A stretch of 64,000 nucleotides of DNA from the NCBI RefSeq assembly GCF_006442975.2, contig NZ_CP083954.1:2363501-2427500 (forward strand). The letters run 5' to 3'. Numbering within the stretch: the first letter of the stretch is position 1; each line of letters starts with the position of its first letter. Below are positions 7,968 to 16,447 of the stretch, in pieces. A program made the position numbers and the translations under genes. This DNA is from Mesorhizobium sp. B2-1-1. GTDB lineage: Bacteria > Pseudomonadota > Alphaproteobacteria > Rhizobiales > Rhizobiaceae. Under the pieces are notes generated by a model. That model was given only the letters and a program-made list of their open reading frames with translations. It did not search any database and had not been told where the DNA came from.

Positions 7968-8954
7968 ATGGCTAGGCCAGCCGCAAACATGCCGCTCATC
8001 CTCGACCGAGCGGAGATCCTGCGGCGGCTCGACCACGCCGCCGGTATTGCGGCCGTTCGCGAAAGCCTCGTCGCCTACAGCGCCGGGGCAGTCCAGCAGC
8101 CGCCCGTCGTCCACATGGGATTCGCGGCGGCGAACGGCGATTGCCATGTGAAATGCGCCCATGTATCGGGCGCGTCGATCTTCGTCGTCAAAGTCGCGAC
8201 TGGGTTCTACGACAATCCGACCAAGGGCCTTCCAAGCGGCAACGGCATGATGGTGGCGCTGTCGGCCACGACAGGCGAACCGGTAGCGCTGCTGTTCGAC
8301 CAAGGCATGCTGACCGACTGGCGCACTGGCTATGCCGGCGCGCTGGCGACCCGGCTGTGCTGGCCCAAGGGCGCGACGCGCCTCGGCATCGTCGGCACCG
8401 GAACCCAGGCACGCATGCAGTTACGCGCGCTGCGAGCGCTGGCTCACGGCGAGCCGCTTTCGGTCGCGGTATGGGGCCGCTCCCCAGCGGCGGCGGGACG
8501 CTTCGCCGCCGACGTGGCCGACCTTGGCCTCCAGGTATCGCCAGTCGGCTCGCTCGCCGGCCTTTGTTCCGATTCACAAGTGATTGTCACCACGACGCCC
8601 GCGACCGCGCCGCTGGTGCGCGCTGAATGGATCGCGCCCGGCACGCACATTACAGCCGTCGGAGCCGATGCGCCCGGCAAACAGGAATTGGAGAATACGT
8701 TGGTCGCGCGCGCCGACACGTTGCTCGCCGATTCGGCCCTGCAGAGCATCGACCATGGCGAGTTCGCTCATGCCATCGCGGCCGGCCTCGTCGAGCCAGA
8801 GCGGATCGGTGAGATCGGCGTATCGCTGCGGACTGGCTCATTGACGCGCAAGCCTGGCGACATCAGCATCGCCGACCTGACCGGCCTCGGCGCAGAGGAC
8901 GCGGCAATCGCCAGCGCCATCCTCGCGAGCGCCGGCACAGCCGCAAACTCTTGA
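7968..8954 (+). CDS. Ornithine cyclodeaminase / mu-crystallin family protein
   Basis: The 328-residue protein has the Rossmann motif GIVGTGTQARMQ near residue 141 and, upstream, the conserved SIFVVKVATGFYDNP and the Asp/Arg-containing QGMLTDWRTGYAGA. Members are NAD(P)-dependent: ornithine cyclodeaminase, alanine dehydrogenase, ketimine reductase, or EutC of ectoine catabolism. With the next gene (threonine-dehydratase-like) it recreates the eutB-eutC pair of ectoine utilisation. However, the ectoine hydrolases EutD and EutE are absent here, so another amino acid is likelier. ATG 7968 follows the preceding stop by 12 bases; ATG 7989 is an alternative. Confidence 0.88.
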   Translation: MARPAANMPLILDRAEILRRLDHAAGIAAVRESLVAYSAGAVQQPPVVHMGFAAANGDCHVKCAHVSGASIFVVKVATGFYDNPTKGLPSGNGMMVALSATTGEPVALLFDQGMLTDWRTGYAGALATRLCWPKGATRLGIVGTGTQARMQLRALRALAHGEPLSVAVWGRSPAAAGRFAADVADLGLQVSPVGSLAGLCSDSQVIVTTTPATAPLVRAEWIAPGTHITAVGADAPGKQELENTLVARADTLLADSALQSIDHGEFAHAIAAGLVEPERIGEIGVSLRTGSLTRKPGDISIADLTGLGAEDAAIASAILASAGTAANS

Positions 8955-8968
8955 CCCAGGACAGAACC

Positions 8969-9958
8969 ATGTCGAACGAAGGTGACATCGCCGCCGCTGC
9001 CGCGCGTTCCGTGCGGGCGCATGCCCGCATCCGCGGTCATATCGCGAAGACGTCGCTGCTGGGCGCGTCCGCCGTCGGCGACGCGATCGGTAGCACCGTT
9101 TTGTTCAAATGCGAAAATTTCCAGTTCACCAACTCCTTCAAGGCGCGAGGCGCCTTCTCGAAGCTGACCGCGATGGACGATGCGACCGGGGGCCGGCCGT
9201 TCGTCACCGCCTCGTCCGGCAACCACGGCATAGCCTCCAGCTTCGCGGCGTCGCGCCTGTTCCGAAAATTGTCGGTCGTGCTTCCGCACAATGTCACGAA
9301 GGCCAAACTGGCGCGCATACGGTCCTTTGGCGTCGACGTGATCCTGCATGGCGACGAAAGCGGCCAGTCCGAGGCGCACGCGCGCCGCCTGGGCGAGGAG
9401 AAGGGACTCGTCTACGTATCTCCGTACAACGATCCCGATGTTGTTGCTGGCCAGGGCACGATCGGGCTCGAACTGCTGGAAGAGCATTCGCATATCGACA
9501 ATGTCTTCATCGCCATGGGCGGCGGCGGGTTGATCGGCGGCATCGGCGCCGTGATGAAGGCCTTCAGTCCGCGCACGCGGATCATCGGCTGCGCGGCCGC
9601 CAACAGCATGGCGCTGGCAGCGTCGATGGAAGCGGGCAAGGTGATCGATGTCGAGCACTTGCCGACGTTGGCCGACGGCGTCGCCGGCGGCATGGATGAG
9701 GATTCAGTCACGCTCGGCCTCGCCCGGTCGGTCGTCGACGATGTGGTCATCTGTTCCGAAGCCGAGATCGCCGGCGCGCTCGCCCGTCTCGCGATCGAAG
9801 AGCATCTATTGGTCGAGGGTGCAGCCGGCCTAGCGCTGGCAGGGCTGATGAAGCACCCGGAACGGTACCGCGGCCAAGTCAATGCGATCGTGCTGTGCGG
9901 CGGGAATTTCGACTACGACGAACTGACGGCCGCGATCGCGGCGGTGCGACCGACCTGA
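8969..9958 (+). CDS. Threonine/serine dehydratase-like PLP enzyme
   Basis: The 329-residue fold-type-II enzyme has its PLP Lys in FTNSFKARGA (near residue 54), substrate loop SSGNHG and glycine-rich phosphate cup MGGGGLIGG. Enzymes of this type dehydrate and deaminate hydroxy-amino acids (Ser, Thr, 3-hydroxyaspartate). The homologue EutB acts in ectoine breakdown. No C-terminal ACT domain is present, so it is a catabolic or constitutive form. ATG 8969 is preceded by CCAGGACAG; an upstream TTG at 8951 overlaps the previous stop and is less likely. The pairing with the ornithine-cyclodeaminase homologue suggests consecutive steps. Confidence 0.88.
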   Translation: MSNEGDIAAAAARSVRAHARIRGHIAKTSLLGASAVGDAIGSTVLFKCENFQFTNSFKARGAFSKLTAMDDATGGRPFVTASSGNHGIASSFAASRLFRKLSVVLPHNVTKAKLARIRSFGVDVILHGDESGQSEAHARRLGEEKGLVYVSPYNDPDVVAGQGTIGLELLEEHSHIDNVFIAMGGGGLIGGIGAVMKAFSPRTRIIGCAAANSMALAASMEAGKVIDVEHLPTLADGVAGGMDEDSVTLGLARSVVDDVVICSEAEIAGALARLAIEEHLLVEGAAGLALAGLMKHPERYRGQVNAIVLCGGNFDYDELTAAIAAVRPT

Positions 9959-9969
9959 AAGGGAATTCC

Positions 9970-11229
9970 ATGACGACTGGACGATGGGACATCGAGGCGG
10001 TGCGCGGGGCCTTCCCGGCGCTGGCGATCACCGACGACGGCAAGCCACGTATCTATCTCGACGCGCCGGGCGGCTCGCAAGTACCGGCACGCGTGGTCGA
10101 GCGCATGAGCGAGGTGATGCTGCGAAGCTGCGCCAACGAGGGCGGTGCCTTCCACACCTCGCGTGATAGCGACCGCATCTTGGTGGGAGCGCATGCAGCG
10201 GCGGCCGCCTTGCTCGGCGCACAGCCGGACGAGATCGTCTTCGGCCTCAACAGCACCTCGCTGATCTTCCATTTTTCGCGCATGGTGGCACGCGACTGGA
10301 AACCGGGCGACGAGATCGTGCTTACCCGCATGGACCATGATGGCAATGTCGGCCCGTGGATCATCGCAGCCGAGGAACGTGGCGTCACCGTCCGCTGGCT
10401 CGAGTTCGATACCGAAACCTTCGAATATCGCTACGACATGCTGGACGAACTGATCGGCCCACGCACGCGTCTGATTGCCTGCAATCACGCGAGCAACATC
10501 TTCGGCACCGTCAACGACGTTGCCCGTATCGTGGCTGCTGGTAAAGCTGCCGGCGCCGTCACCATGGTCGATGCCGTGCAGTCGGCGCCGCATTTGGCCC
10601 TCGACGTGTCGGCGATCGGCTGCGACCTGCTCGCATGCTCTGCCTACAAGTTCTTCGGTCCGCACGCCGGGGTCATGTATATACGGCCGGAGCTGCGCGA
10701 CCGGCTCACGCCGCTCAAGGTGCGGCCCGCCTCCTTCGACATGCCGTGGCGCCACACCCCCGGCACTCCCTCCTTCGAGGCGCAGGCCGGCACGCAGGCG
10801 GCGATCGAGCACATCGCTTGGCTCGGCGAGCAGTGCGCCGGCGTCGACGTTGCCGCGCCGCTGCGCCAGCGCATCGTGGCGGGATTGGAGGCGGCGACCG
10901 ACTACGAAGCCGGACTGATGGACCGGTTCCTGGCGGGTGTTGCCGGCATTCCCGGTTTCAAGCTCTGCGGCATCGCCAGCCGCAACCGGCTGGACGCCCG
11001 TGTGCCCACCTTCAGCTTCCGGCTGGCCAAGAGGTCGCCGCAGGAGATCGCAGCCGCGCTGGCGGGCGAAAACATCTTCGGCTGGGCCGGCGATTTCTAC
11101 GCTTATGAAGCCTCCGGCCTGCTCGGTCTGCGCGAGCAAGGCGGAGTCGCTCGGCTCGGCCTATCGCATTACACCACAGTAGACGAGGTCGACCAGGCCG
11201 TTTTGGCCGTCGCCCGGCTGGCAGCCTGA
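9970..11229 (+). CDS. Class V aminotransferase family PLP enzyme (SufS/isopenicillin-N-epimerase-like)
   Basis: The 419-residue protein shows the class V pattern: YLDAPGGSQVP near the start, NHASNIFGTVNDV, VDAVQSAPH, and SAYKFFGPHAGVMY with the Schiff-base Lys. The desulfurase active-site Cys loop is not evident, so a persulfide-forming role is unlikely; epimerase, lyase or aminotransferase activity fits better. ATG 9970 follows AAAGGGAATTCC (an AAGGGA ribosome site) and starts 11 bp after the dehydratase stop. It is one of four PLP enzymes in the operon. The substrate is unknown. Confidence 0.87.
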   Translation: MTTGRWDIEAVRGAFPALAITDDGKPRIYLDAPGGSQVPARVVERMSEVMLRSCANEGGAFHTSRDSDRILVGAHAAAAALLGAQPDEIVFGLNSTSLIFHFSRMVARDWKPGDEIVLTRMDHDGNVGPWIIAAEERGVTVRWLEFDTETFEYRYDMLDELIGPRTRLIACNHASNIFGTVNDVARIVAAGKAAGAVTMVDAVQSAPHLALDVSAIGCDLLACSAYKFFGPHAGVMYIRPELRDRLTPLKVRPASFDMPWRHTPGTPSFEAQAGTQAAIEHIAWLGEQCAGVDVAAPLRQRIVAGLEAATDYEAGLMDRFLAGVAGIPGFKLCGIASRNRLDARVPTFSFRLAKRSPQEIAAALAGENIFGWAGDFYAYEASGLLGLREQGGVARLGLSHYTTVDEVDQAVLAVARLAA

Positions 11230-11240
11230 CGGGGGAAAGC

Positions 11241-12362
11241 ATGGACTACGCACGCATGGTGATCGAGAAGGAATCACCGGAGGAATACGGCTATGACCGC
11301 ATTCGCTTCAACCTGTCGGAAAGCTCCGTACGAGACCGTAAGCTGTCCGATTTCCATCTCTCCGTCCCTGACCTGCTGCTGCCCTATGGCGAGCATCGCG
11401 GCGACCCTGAGCTTCGGGCGTTGGTAGCCGCGCAGGGCAAGGGCCTCGGCCCCAACGACGTTTTGGTGGCCGCCGGCGCCGCTGGCGCGCTGTTCATCAT
11501 CGCCACCACGCTTCTATCGCGCGACGACCATCTTGTCGTGGTGCGGCCGAACTATGCCACTAACATCGAGACGCCGCGCGCCATCGGCTGCGGCATCACC
11601 TTTATCGACCTCAAATTCGACGATCGGTTCGGCCTCGACATCGATGCCGTCGCCAGCGCTCTGCGCCCGAACACCCGCTATGTCAGCATCACCTGCCCGC
11701 ATAACCCAACCGGCACGATGATCGGCCGCCCTCAACTGGACGCGCTGATCGCCTTGGTCGAAAAGGCGGGATGCAGGCTACTGGTGGACGAAACCTACCG
11801 CGACCTGACCCATGGCGAGATGCTGCCCCCCGCCGCCTCGCTCAGCCCCGCCGCGATCAGTGTGGCTTCGCTGTCCAAGGCTTACGGCGCGCCGGGCATC
11901 CGCGTGGGCTGGATCATGACGCGCGACGTGCACTTGATGGAGCGCTTCCTGGCGGCGAAGGAGCAGATCGGCATCTGCGGCAGCGTCGTCGACGAGTGGA
12001 TCGGCGCCCGCATCCTGGAAGGCCGCGACGCCTTCCTCGCCGCGCAGGCGCCAGTGCTGGCCGGACGCCTTGCCATCATGCGCGATTGGATTGAGAGCGA
12101 CGAGCTGATCGAATGGGTCGAGCCCCAGGGCGGCGTGGTCTGCTTCCCCCGTTTCCGTCATGGTCCGGGATTCGATTTCGACGACTTTTACGCCGACCTG
12201 CTGGAAAGCTATGGCACCTATGTCGGTCCGGGCCACTGGTTCGAGATGCCGCGCAACCACATGCGTATCGGCTTCCTCTATCCTCTTGAGGACGAACTGC
12301 GGGGTGGCCTGGCGGCGATCTCCGCAGCGATTCGCAAGCATTCTTCCCGGCAAAGGTCGTGA
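11241..12362 (+). CDS. Class I/II PLP-dependent aminotransferase, second copy
   Basis: The 373-residue enzyme has HNPTGTM, VDETYRD, SLSKAYGAPGIRVGW (Schiff-base Lys) and a C-terminal Arg in MRIGF. Its RFNLSESSVRD opening parallels the NLSDSGVHP opening of the aminotransferase at 6832, so the two are distant paralogues that may act at different steps. The gene follows a good ribosome site (GGGGGAAAGC) 11 bp after the class V gene and is the last of the operon. About 10 bases after the stop the decayed IS fragment begins, so a mobile element may have trimmed the operon's end. Confidence 0.87.
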   Translation: MDYARMVIEKESPEEYGYDRIRFNLSESSVRDRKLSDFHLSVPDLLLPYGEHRGDPELRALVAAQGKGLGPNDVLVAAGAAGALFIIATTLLSRDDHLVVVRPNYATNIETPRAIGCGITFIDLKFDDRFGLDIDAVASALRPNTRYVSITCPHNPTGTMIGRPQLDALIALVEKAGCRLLVDETYRDLTHGEMLPPAASLSPAAISVASLSKAYGAPGIRVGWIMTRDVHLMERFLAAKEQIGICGSVVDEWIGARILEGRDAFLAAQAPVLAGRLAIMRDWIESDELIEWVEPQGGVVCFPRFRHGPGFDFDDFYADLLESYGTYVGPGHWFEMPRNHMRIGFLYPLEDELRGGLAAISAAIRKHSSRQRS

Positions 12363-12369
12363 CATATAC

Positions 12370-12699
12370 GGCGAGGTCCTGCCGCCGAAGGCAGATGTAG
12401 TCCCGCCTCTGGGACGTGGCACGCTTTTCAGAGCCCTTTGGAAACTCGATCCAAGGCTTGTCGGCCTACCAGCCGCTCCAAGGCTGCGATCCGCGCTCAT
12501 ACGTCTGCATCGTGTCAGCCGCCGCCACGTCTCGTCGAAGGAGCCGGCCTCGTAATTCAGGACCCAGATGCGGATCAGGTTTACGCGGCAGTTCGTGCCG
12601 CCTGGCGAGACCATGCAGCGTCTCGCCAGAGAGGAACTCCTGCACTACTTGACGTTTGAACTCGATGCTGTGCGTGCGATAAGTCACCATCGCTTCCAT
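12370..12699 (-). pseudogene. Degenerate IS3-family transposase orfA
   Basis: Read on the minus strand from ATG 12699 or 12690, the frame begins VTYRTHSIEFKRQVVQEFL, then GLARRHELPR. A one-base shift gives NLIRIWVLNYEAGSFDE, a second shift DVAAADTMQTYER, a third an A-L-E-R-L-V-G-R-Q stretch, and finally ALKSVPRPRG. Joined, these pieces form a nearly complete OrfA (HTH plus leucine-zipper-like tail) of an IS3-type element, with at least three frameshifts. No orfB is visible. The element is dead, and it marks the junction between the catabolic operon and the polysaccharide locus. Confidence 0.75.
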
Positions 12700-13224
12700 C
12701 CTTCGAAAGCCCGGCTTCCAAGTCAATTCTGCTGTTCAATTTGTCCGGTCCCAGGGGCGAACTCCAGATGGAACGCGAATTTCCGCAGCCTTGGGTGCGA
12801 TTCAGTCAGCTCGTGACATTCGTGAACGCGCTCAGCAAAGAGACCGTTTATTCTCGGGGCATCCCGAAACGGTCGCGAATTGTCCTTAACGGGTACCGCT
12901 TTTGACGATCTATCTACTCGCCATCCAGGAGCATAGATTGCAGGAACGGCAGATACTCTCGGATCCGCCACTCTGCGTGGGCAGCTCTACGCACGGGCGA
13001 GATCATTTCGGGTCACTTAGGCAGGGGGCGGCGTGGCTATTGCGTGAGTTTTCGAACACCAAGTCCGCCAGGGGCGAAAGGAAAATACGCTATGGGCTGT
13101 CGCACAAGGAGAATGGATCGGCCACCTAAGAAGGCCGCGCGAGGGCCGTCCAGTGTGCGTGGCCCCAAATGTTAGTGAGCCGGACAGCGGCCGTTTAGCA
13201 GTACATGCAGGGCTCAGAGGCCGG
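12700..13224. other. Junction region between IS relic and glycosyltransferase operon
   Basis: There is no recognised gene. A 45-codon + strand frame (ATG 12768 to TGA 12903-12905, beginning MEREFPQPWVRFSQ) has protein-like composition and may be the tail of a lost gene. The remainder shows no clear coding, repeat or terminator. The promoter for the glycosyltransferase operon should be here. Confidence 0.4.
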
Positions 13225-14445
13225 GTGACAGTGAAGGGAAGTGGCCGCACCAAGGGGAGTTGTTCTACGAGCAACTCACAATGTCCTACTCACGCATTTG
13301 TGGCTGTCATTATCCCTGCCTACAACGCAGAACAATTTATCGAACGCACCTTGGCGTCGGTGATAAACCAGACCTACAGAAACATCGAAATAATAGTCGT
13401 TGATGACGGTTCGACTGATGAAACTGCATCAATCGTCCGCCGACTATCCAATGACGACCCGCGTATCAAGCTGCTCCAACAGAAGAACAGTGGCGTCGCG
13501 TCGGCGCGGAATACGGGGATACGTGCAAGCAAGGGTATCTATATAGCACCTATAGACGCCGACGATCTCTGGCACCCAACCAAACTCGAAAAGCAGCTGC
13601 GTGTTTTCGCTGCAGCAGGCAATGATGTTGGGCTTGTCTATACGCTTTACCGGACGATTGATGCCGATGATAAGGCGATCATTACGCCTAAGCGCATGCA
13701 CCCGCACGGATGGGTATTCATGCAGCATCTCGGACAGAACTTTATCGGTCACGGAAGTTCGGCAATGTTCCGGCGCGATGTCTTACTCGAAATGGGTGGC
13801 TATTCCTCGCGACTGCGCGAAAACGGTGCGGAGGGTTGTGAGGACTTCTTCCTCCAATTGAGTATCGCCTCGAAATACCGATTCGATGTCGTCAAGGAGC
13901 ACTTGGTCGGATACCGCCGAACGCCAGGAGCCATGTCGCAAGATTTCGTCCGAATGCTCATCTCGCGTCGGATGGTGCTCGAGAGCCTCTTTGCTCGCTG
14001 CAGCGAGATGGTGAGCCCGATCCTATCGGATGTGATGTTCCGTAACGATGTCGAGATCGCCAGGCTCGGGCTTAAAAGGCGCCGCTTTGCTGCCGTCGGC
14101 ATGAACTTCGCCAGAGTGCTCTGGCGATCGCCCTCGCAGTTCGCGAAAGTCGTCGGTGCGACGCTTGCCATTTTCCGGCGCAAGGCGAAACAAGGAACCA
14201 AACTGGAACGCGAAGGCCGCAGCTCGGGGATCGGGAAACCGTTCTGGGACTACGCTGTCGATGAGCTTTTCGATCGCGGCGAGAATACCGATTACCGTGC
14301 CTTGCTCAACAATCTGGCTGCAATGGACAGCAAACTTGGACCCTGCGGAGGCTATTTGGCGCAGCATCCCGAACGAGGAACCTTTGCAATGCCCCAAGAG
14401 GGCAGCGGCTCAGACAGCCCGTTTCTCCTTAGAGGCTTGGAATGA
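13225..14445 (+). CDS. Family 2 glycosyltransferase
   Basis: The GT2 domain covers about residues 25-270. It opens with VAVIIPAYNAEQFIERTL and contains VVDDGSTDETA, ASARNTGI and the metal-binding DADD motif (PIDADDLWHP). ENGAEGCEDFFLQ supplies the later acidic pair. It transfers a sugar from a nucleotide donor to a growing glycan at the cytoplasmic face. The C-terminal 130 residues match nothing I recognise. The start is uncertain: GTG 13225 (after AGAGG) is chosen, GTG 13153 or GTG 13231 are possible, and the catalytic domain begins about 13300. This is the first gene of a nine-gene overlapping operon, coupled to the next by ATGA. Confidence 0.88.
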   Translation: MTVKGSGRTKGSCSTSNSQCPTHAFVAVIIPAYNAEQFIERTLASVINQTYRNIEIIVVDDGSTDETASIVRRLSNDDPRIKLLQQKNSGVASARNTGIRASKGIYIAPIDADDLWHPTKLEKQLRVFAAAGNDVGLVYTLYRTIDADDKAIITPKRMHPHGWVFMQHLGQNFIGHGSSAMFRRDVLLEMGGYSSRLRENGAEGCEDFFLQLSIASKYRFDVVKEHLVGYRRTPGAMSQDFVRMLISRRMVLESLFARCSEMVSPILSDVMFRNDVEIARLGLKRRRFAAVGMNFARVLWRSPSQFAKVVGATLAIFRRKAKQGTKLEREGRSSGIGKPFWDYAVDELFDRGENTDYRALLNNLAAMDSKLGPCGGYLAQHPERGTFAMPQEGSGSDSPFLLRGLE

Positions 14446-15458
14446 AGAAGCTGCTGCTGTCGGAAGAGCAGATGTCGTCGGGCCGCAATTTGGCTCAGAC
14501 GGCAGAATGCACTTTTGAGCGGACAGTGAATGAACCGACGGTCAGTGTGACCGTGCTCATTGTCACCTACAATCACGCTCGCTACGTAGCGGCAGCGATC
14601 GACAGCGTTCTCATGCAAGATACGGAATCCGGTGTCGAGATCCTGATCAGCGAAGATTTTTCGACGGACGGTACCCGGGAGATCGTGGAGCGGTATGTAT
14701 CCGATTATCCCGAAAGACTATCGGCGATCTATTCTGGCAGCAATTTGAGATCCAACGAGGTCGTTGCGAGAGGACTCCGGGTTGCGCGCGGGCGCTATGT
14801 CTCGATCCTTGATGGCGACGACCTGTGGACATCCAAGACCAAGCTGCGAGATCAGGTGGCCCATCTTGACGCGCATCCTGAGCTCTCGGCCATATTTTAC
14901 AATGCGCTCGTGGCGCACGGCGACGAGATCACGTCGCGGCGGTGGACGCCACGGGATCAGAAGCCCTTAATCACACAAAGGGAAATTTGGGAAGGCAATC
15001 CCTTCGCCACTTGCGGCGGTATGATGCGAACCGCGTGCGTTCGGGATGTACCGTCTTGGTATGCAGATTTCTTTCCGATTACTGATTGGCCGCTGTATGT
15101 GCATTGCGCAAAGACAGCAGACCTCGCCTTTGTCGACGAGGTGGCAGGTATCTATCGTCTGCACCCGGGTGGGCTTGTATCGGCGCTGCCAAGCCCGCTC
15201 AGGCTTGATGCGATCGAGGGATTCTACCGGCGAATGGCGAATGTCATGGATGCCCGTGGGGCACAGTTTGCCCGTGGCGGCTGTTCCCGCTACTTTTACG
15301 AATGGTCGAAGCAGTATCTGAACGGAGGTGACTTGCCGTCGGCCAGATCGTGCTTCCTACGATTGCTGCGAAGCGGCACTGGCGGAAACAACGTGCCGAA
15401 ACGCGATATCGCGCGGTTGGCACTGCTCCTGCTGAAATCCTCGGTGCTCGGGAGATGA
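14442..15458 (+). CDS. Family 2 glycosyltransferase
   Basis: This 338-residue GT2 enzyme begins at ATG 14442, which overlaps the previous stop. Motifs are VTVLIVTYNHARYVAAAIDS (residues about 30-49), ISEDFSTDGT in place of the commoner DDGS loop, and the metal-binding DGDDLW near residue 125. FPITDWPLY lies where the family's catalytic base region is expected. It is predicted cytosolic or membrane-associated with no transmembrane helices. As part of the polysaccharide operon it adds one residue of the repeat unit; donor and linkage cannot be predicted. Confidence 0.9.
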   Translation: MKKLLLSEEQMSSGRNLAQTAECTFERTVNEPTVSVTVLIVTYNHARYVAAAIDSVLMQDTESGVEILISEDFSTDGTREIVERYVSDYPERLSAIYSGSNLRSNEVVARGLRVARGRYVSILDGDDLWTSKTKLRDQVAHLDAHPELSAIFYNALVAHGDEITSRRWTPRDQKPLITQREIWEGNPFATCGGMMRTACVRDVPSWYADFFPITDWPLYVHCAKTADLAFVDEVAGIYRLHPGGLVSALPSPLRLDAIEGFYRRMANVMDARGAQFARGGCSRYFYEWSKQYLNGGDLPSARSCFLRLLRSGTGGNNVPKRDIARLALLLLKSSVLGR

Positions 15459-16447
15459 CGGCTTTCCGCAACTTCGAGAATCGCGATCCGGTCCCGTCAT
15501 TGCCACAGGCGGCTGTTCGTCCGAAGTGGTCGGTGATGATCCCCGTCTATAATAGCGCCCGCTTTCTTGCCTCAACGCTGCAAAGCGTGCTCGCGCAAGC
15601 CCCTGACCCGGCTCATATGCAGATCGAAGTGGTTGACGATTGTTCGTCCGACGATCCGCAAAAAGTCGTGAACGAAATCGGGGGAAGGCGTGTCGGCTTT
15701 TTCCGCCAGCCGCAAAACCTCGGCCACATCGGCAACTTCCATACCTGTCTGAGCCGAGCCCAGGGGGAACTTGTCCATCTCCTGCACGGCGACGATGCCG
15801 TCCGACCAGAATTTTACGAATTGCTCGGTCGGGGTTTCGATGCGGATCCGAGAGTAGGAGCGGCGTTCTGCCGGACGGTCTTCATGGACGCCCACGGACA
15901 GCAGTTGTCGATCGAACCTGCAATGCAGTCAATCTCCGGAAGGCTTGAGAATGCGGTGGTCCGATTGGCGCTCGAACAGCGCATCATGACGCCGTCCATC
16001 GCGGTCCGACGCGCGGTCTACGAAGAACTCGGCGGCTTCGACCGGCGGCTGAAATGCAGCGAAGACTGGGAGATGTGGATACGCATCGCTTCTCGTTTTC
16101 CTGTCTGGTACGAACCGCAAGCCCTTGCGCTTTATCGGATGCACCCGCAATCGAACACAGGGCGCCATATCCGGAATGCCGCGGACATGGCCTACACGCG
16201 AATGGCGATTGATATTTTCAAGAGCTATCTTCCAAGCGAACTCGCGGACGATGTCGCCGCATCGGCTCGGCGGACTTATTCGCAAAGCGCTCTCGAAACC
16301 GGGCGGCGGTTGCTTGGCTCTGGTGATTGGGCTGGATGCCTCGCGCAAATGAGTGAAGCCTTCCAACTCGATCCGTCGCTCAAGACAATTGGACGTATGC
16401 TGCGGCTCGTTGCGAAGCAGGGAGGCGAGATTGTCCGCCCAAATTGA
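15455..16447 (+). CDS. Family 2 glycosyltransferase
   Basis: The 330-residue GT2 enzyme has WSVMIPVYNSARFLASTLQS near residue 25, VVDDCSSDDP, and HLLHGDDAVRPEFY as the DXD-type metal site. DRRLKCSEDWEMWIRIA carries the acidic catalytic region. ATG 15455 lies within the preceding stop (ATGA). The 3' end overlaps the oxidoreductase gene by 17 bases. It is one of six GT2 proteins in the locus; all differ clearly from each other, so they probably make different linkages. Confidence 0.9.
   Translation: MTAFRNFENRDPVPSLPQAAVRPKWSVMIPVYNSARFLASTLQSVLAQAPDPAHMQIEVVDDCSSDDPQKVVNEIGGRRVGFFRQPQNLGHIGNFHTCLSRAQGELVHLLHGDDAVRPEFYELLGRGFDADPRVGAAFCRTVFMDAHGQQLSIEPAMQSISGRLENAVVRLALEQRIMTPSIAVRRAVYEELGGFDRRLKCSEDWEMWIRIASRFPVWYEPQALALYRMHPQSNTGRHIRNAADMAYTRMAIDIFKSYLPSELADDVAASARRTYSQSALETGRRLLGSGDWAGCLAQMSEAFQLDPSLKTIGRMLRLVAKQGGEIVRPN

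Noticed and set aside
7968..9958. Ectoine utilisation pair eutC-eutB
   Set aside because: The two homologues are present, but the ectoine hydrolase EutD and deacetylase EutE are missing and the surrounding PLP genes do not belong to that pathway, so the name was not applied.
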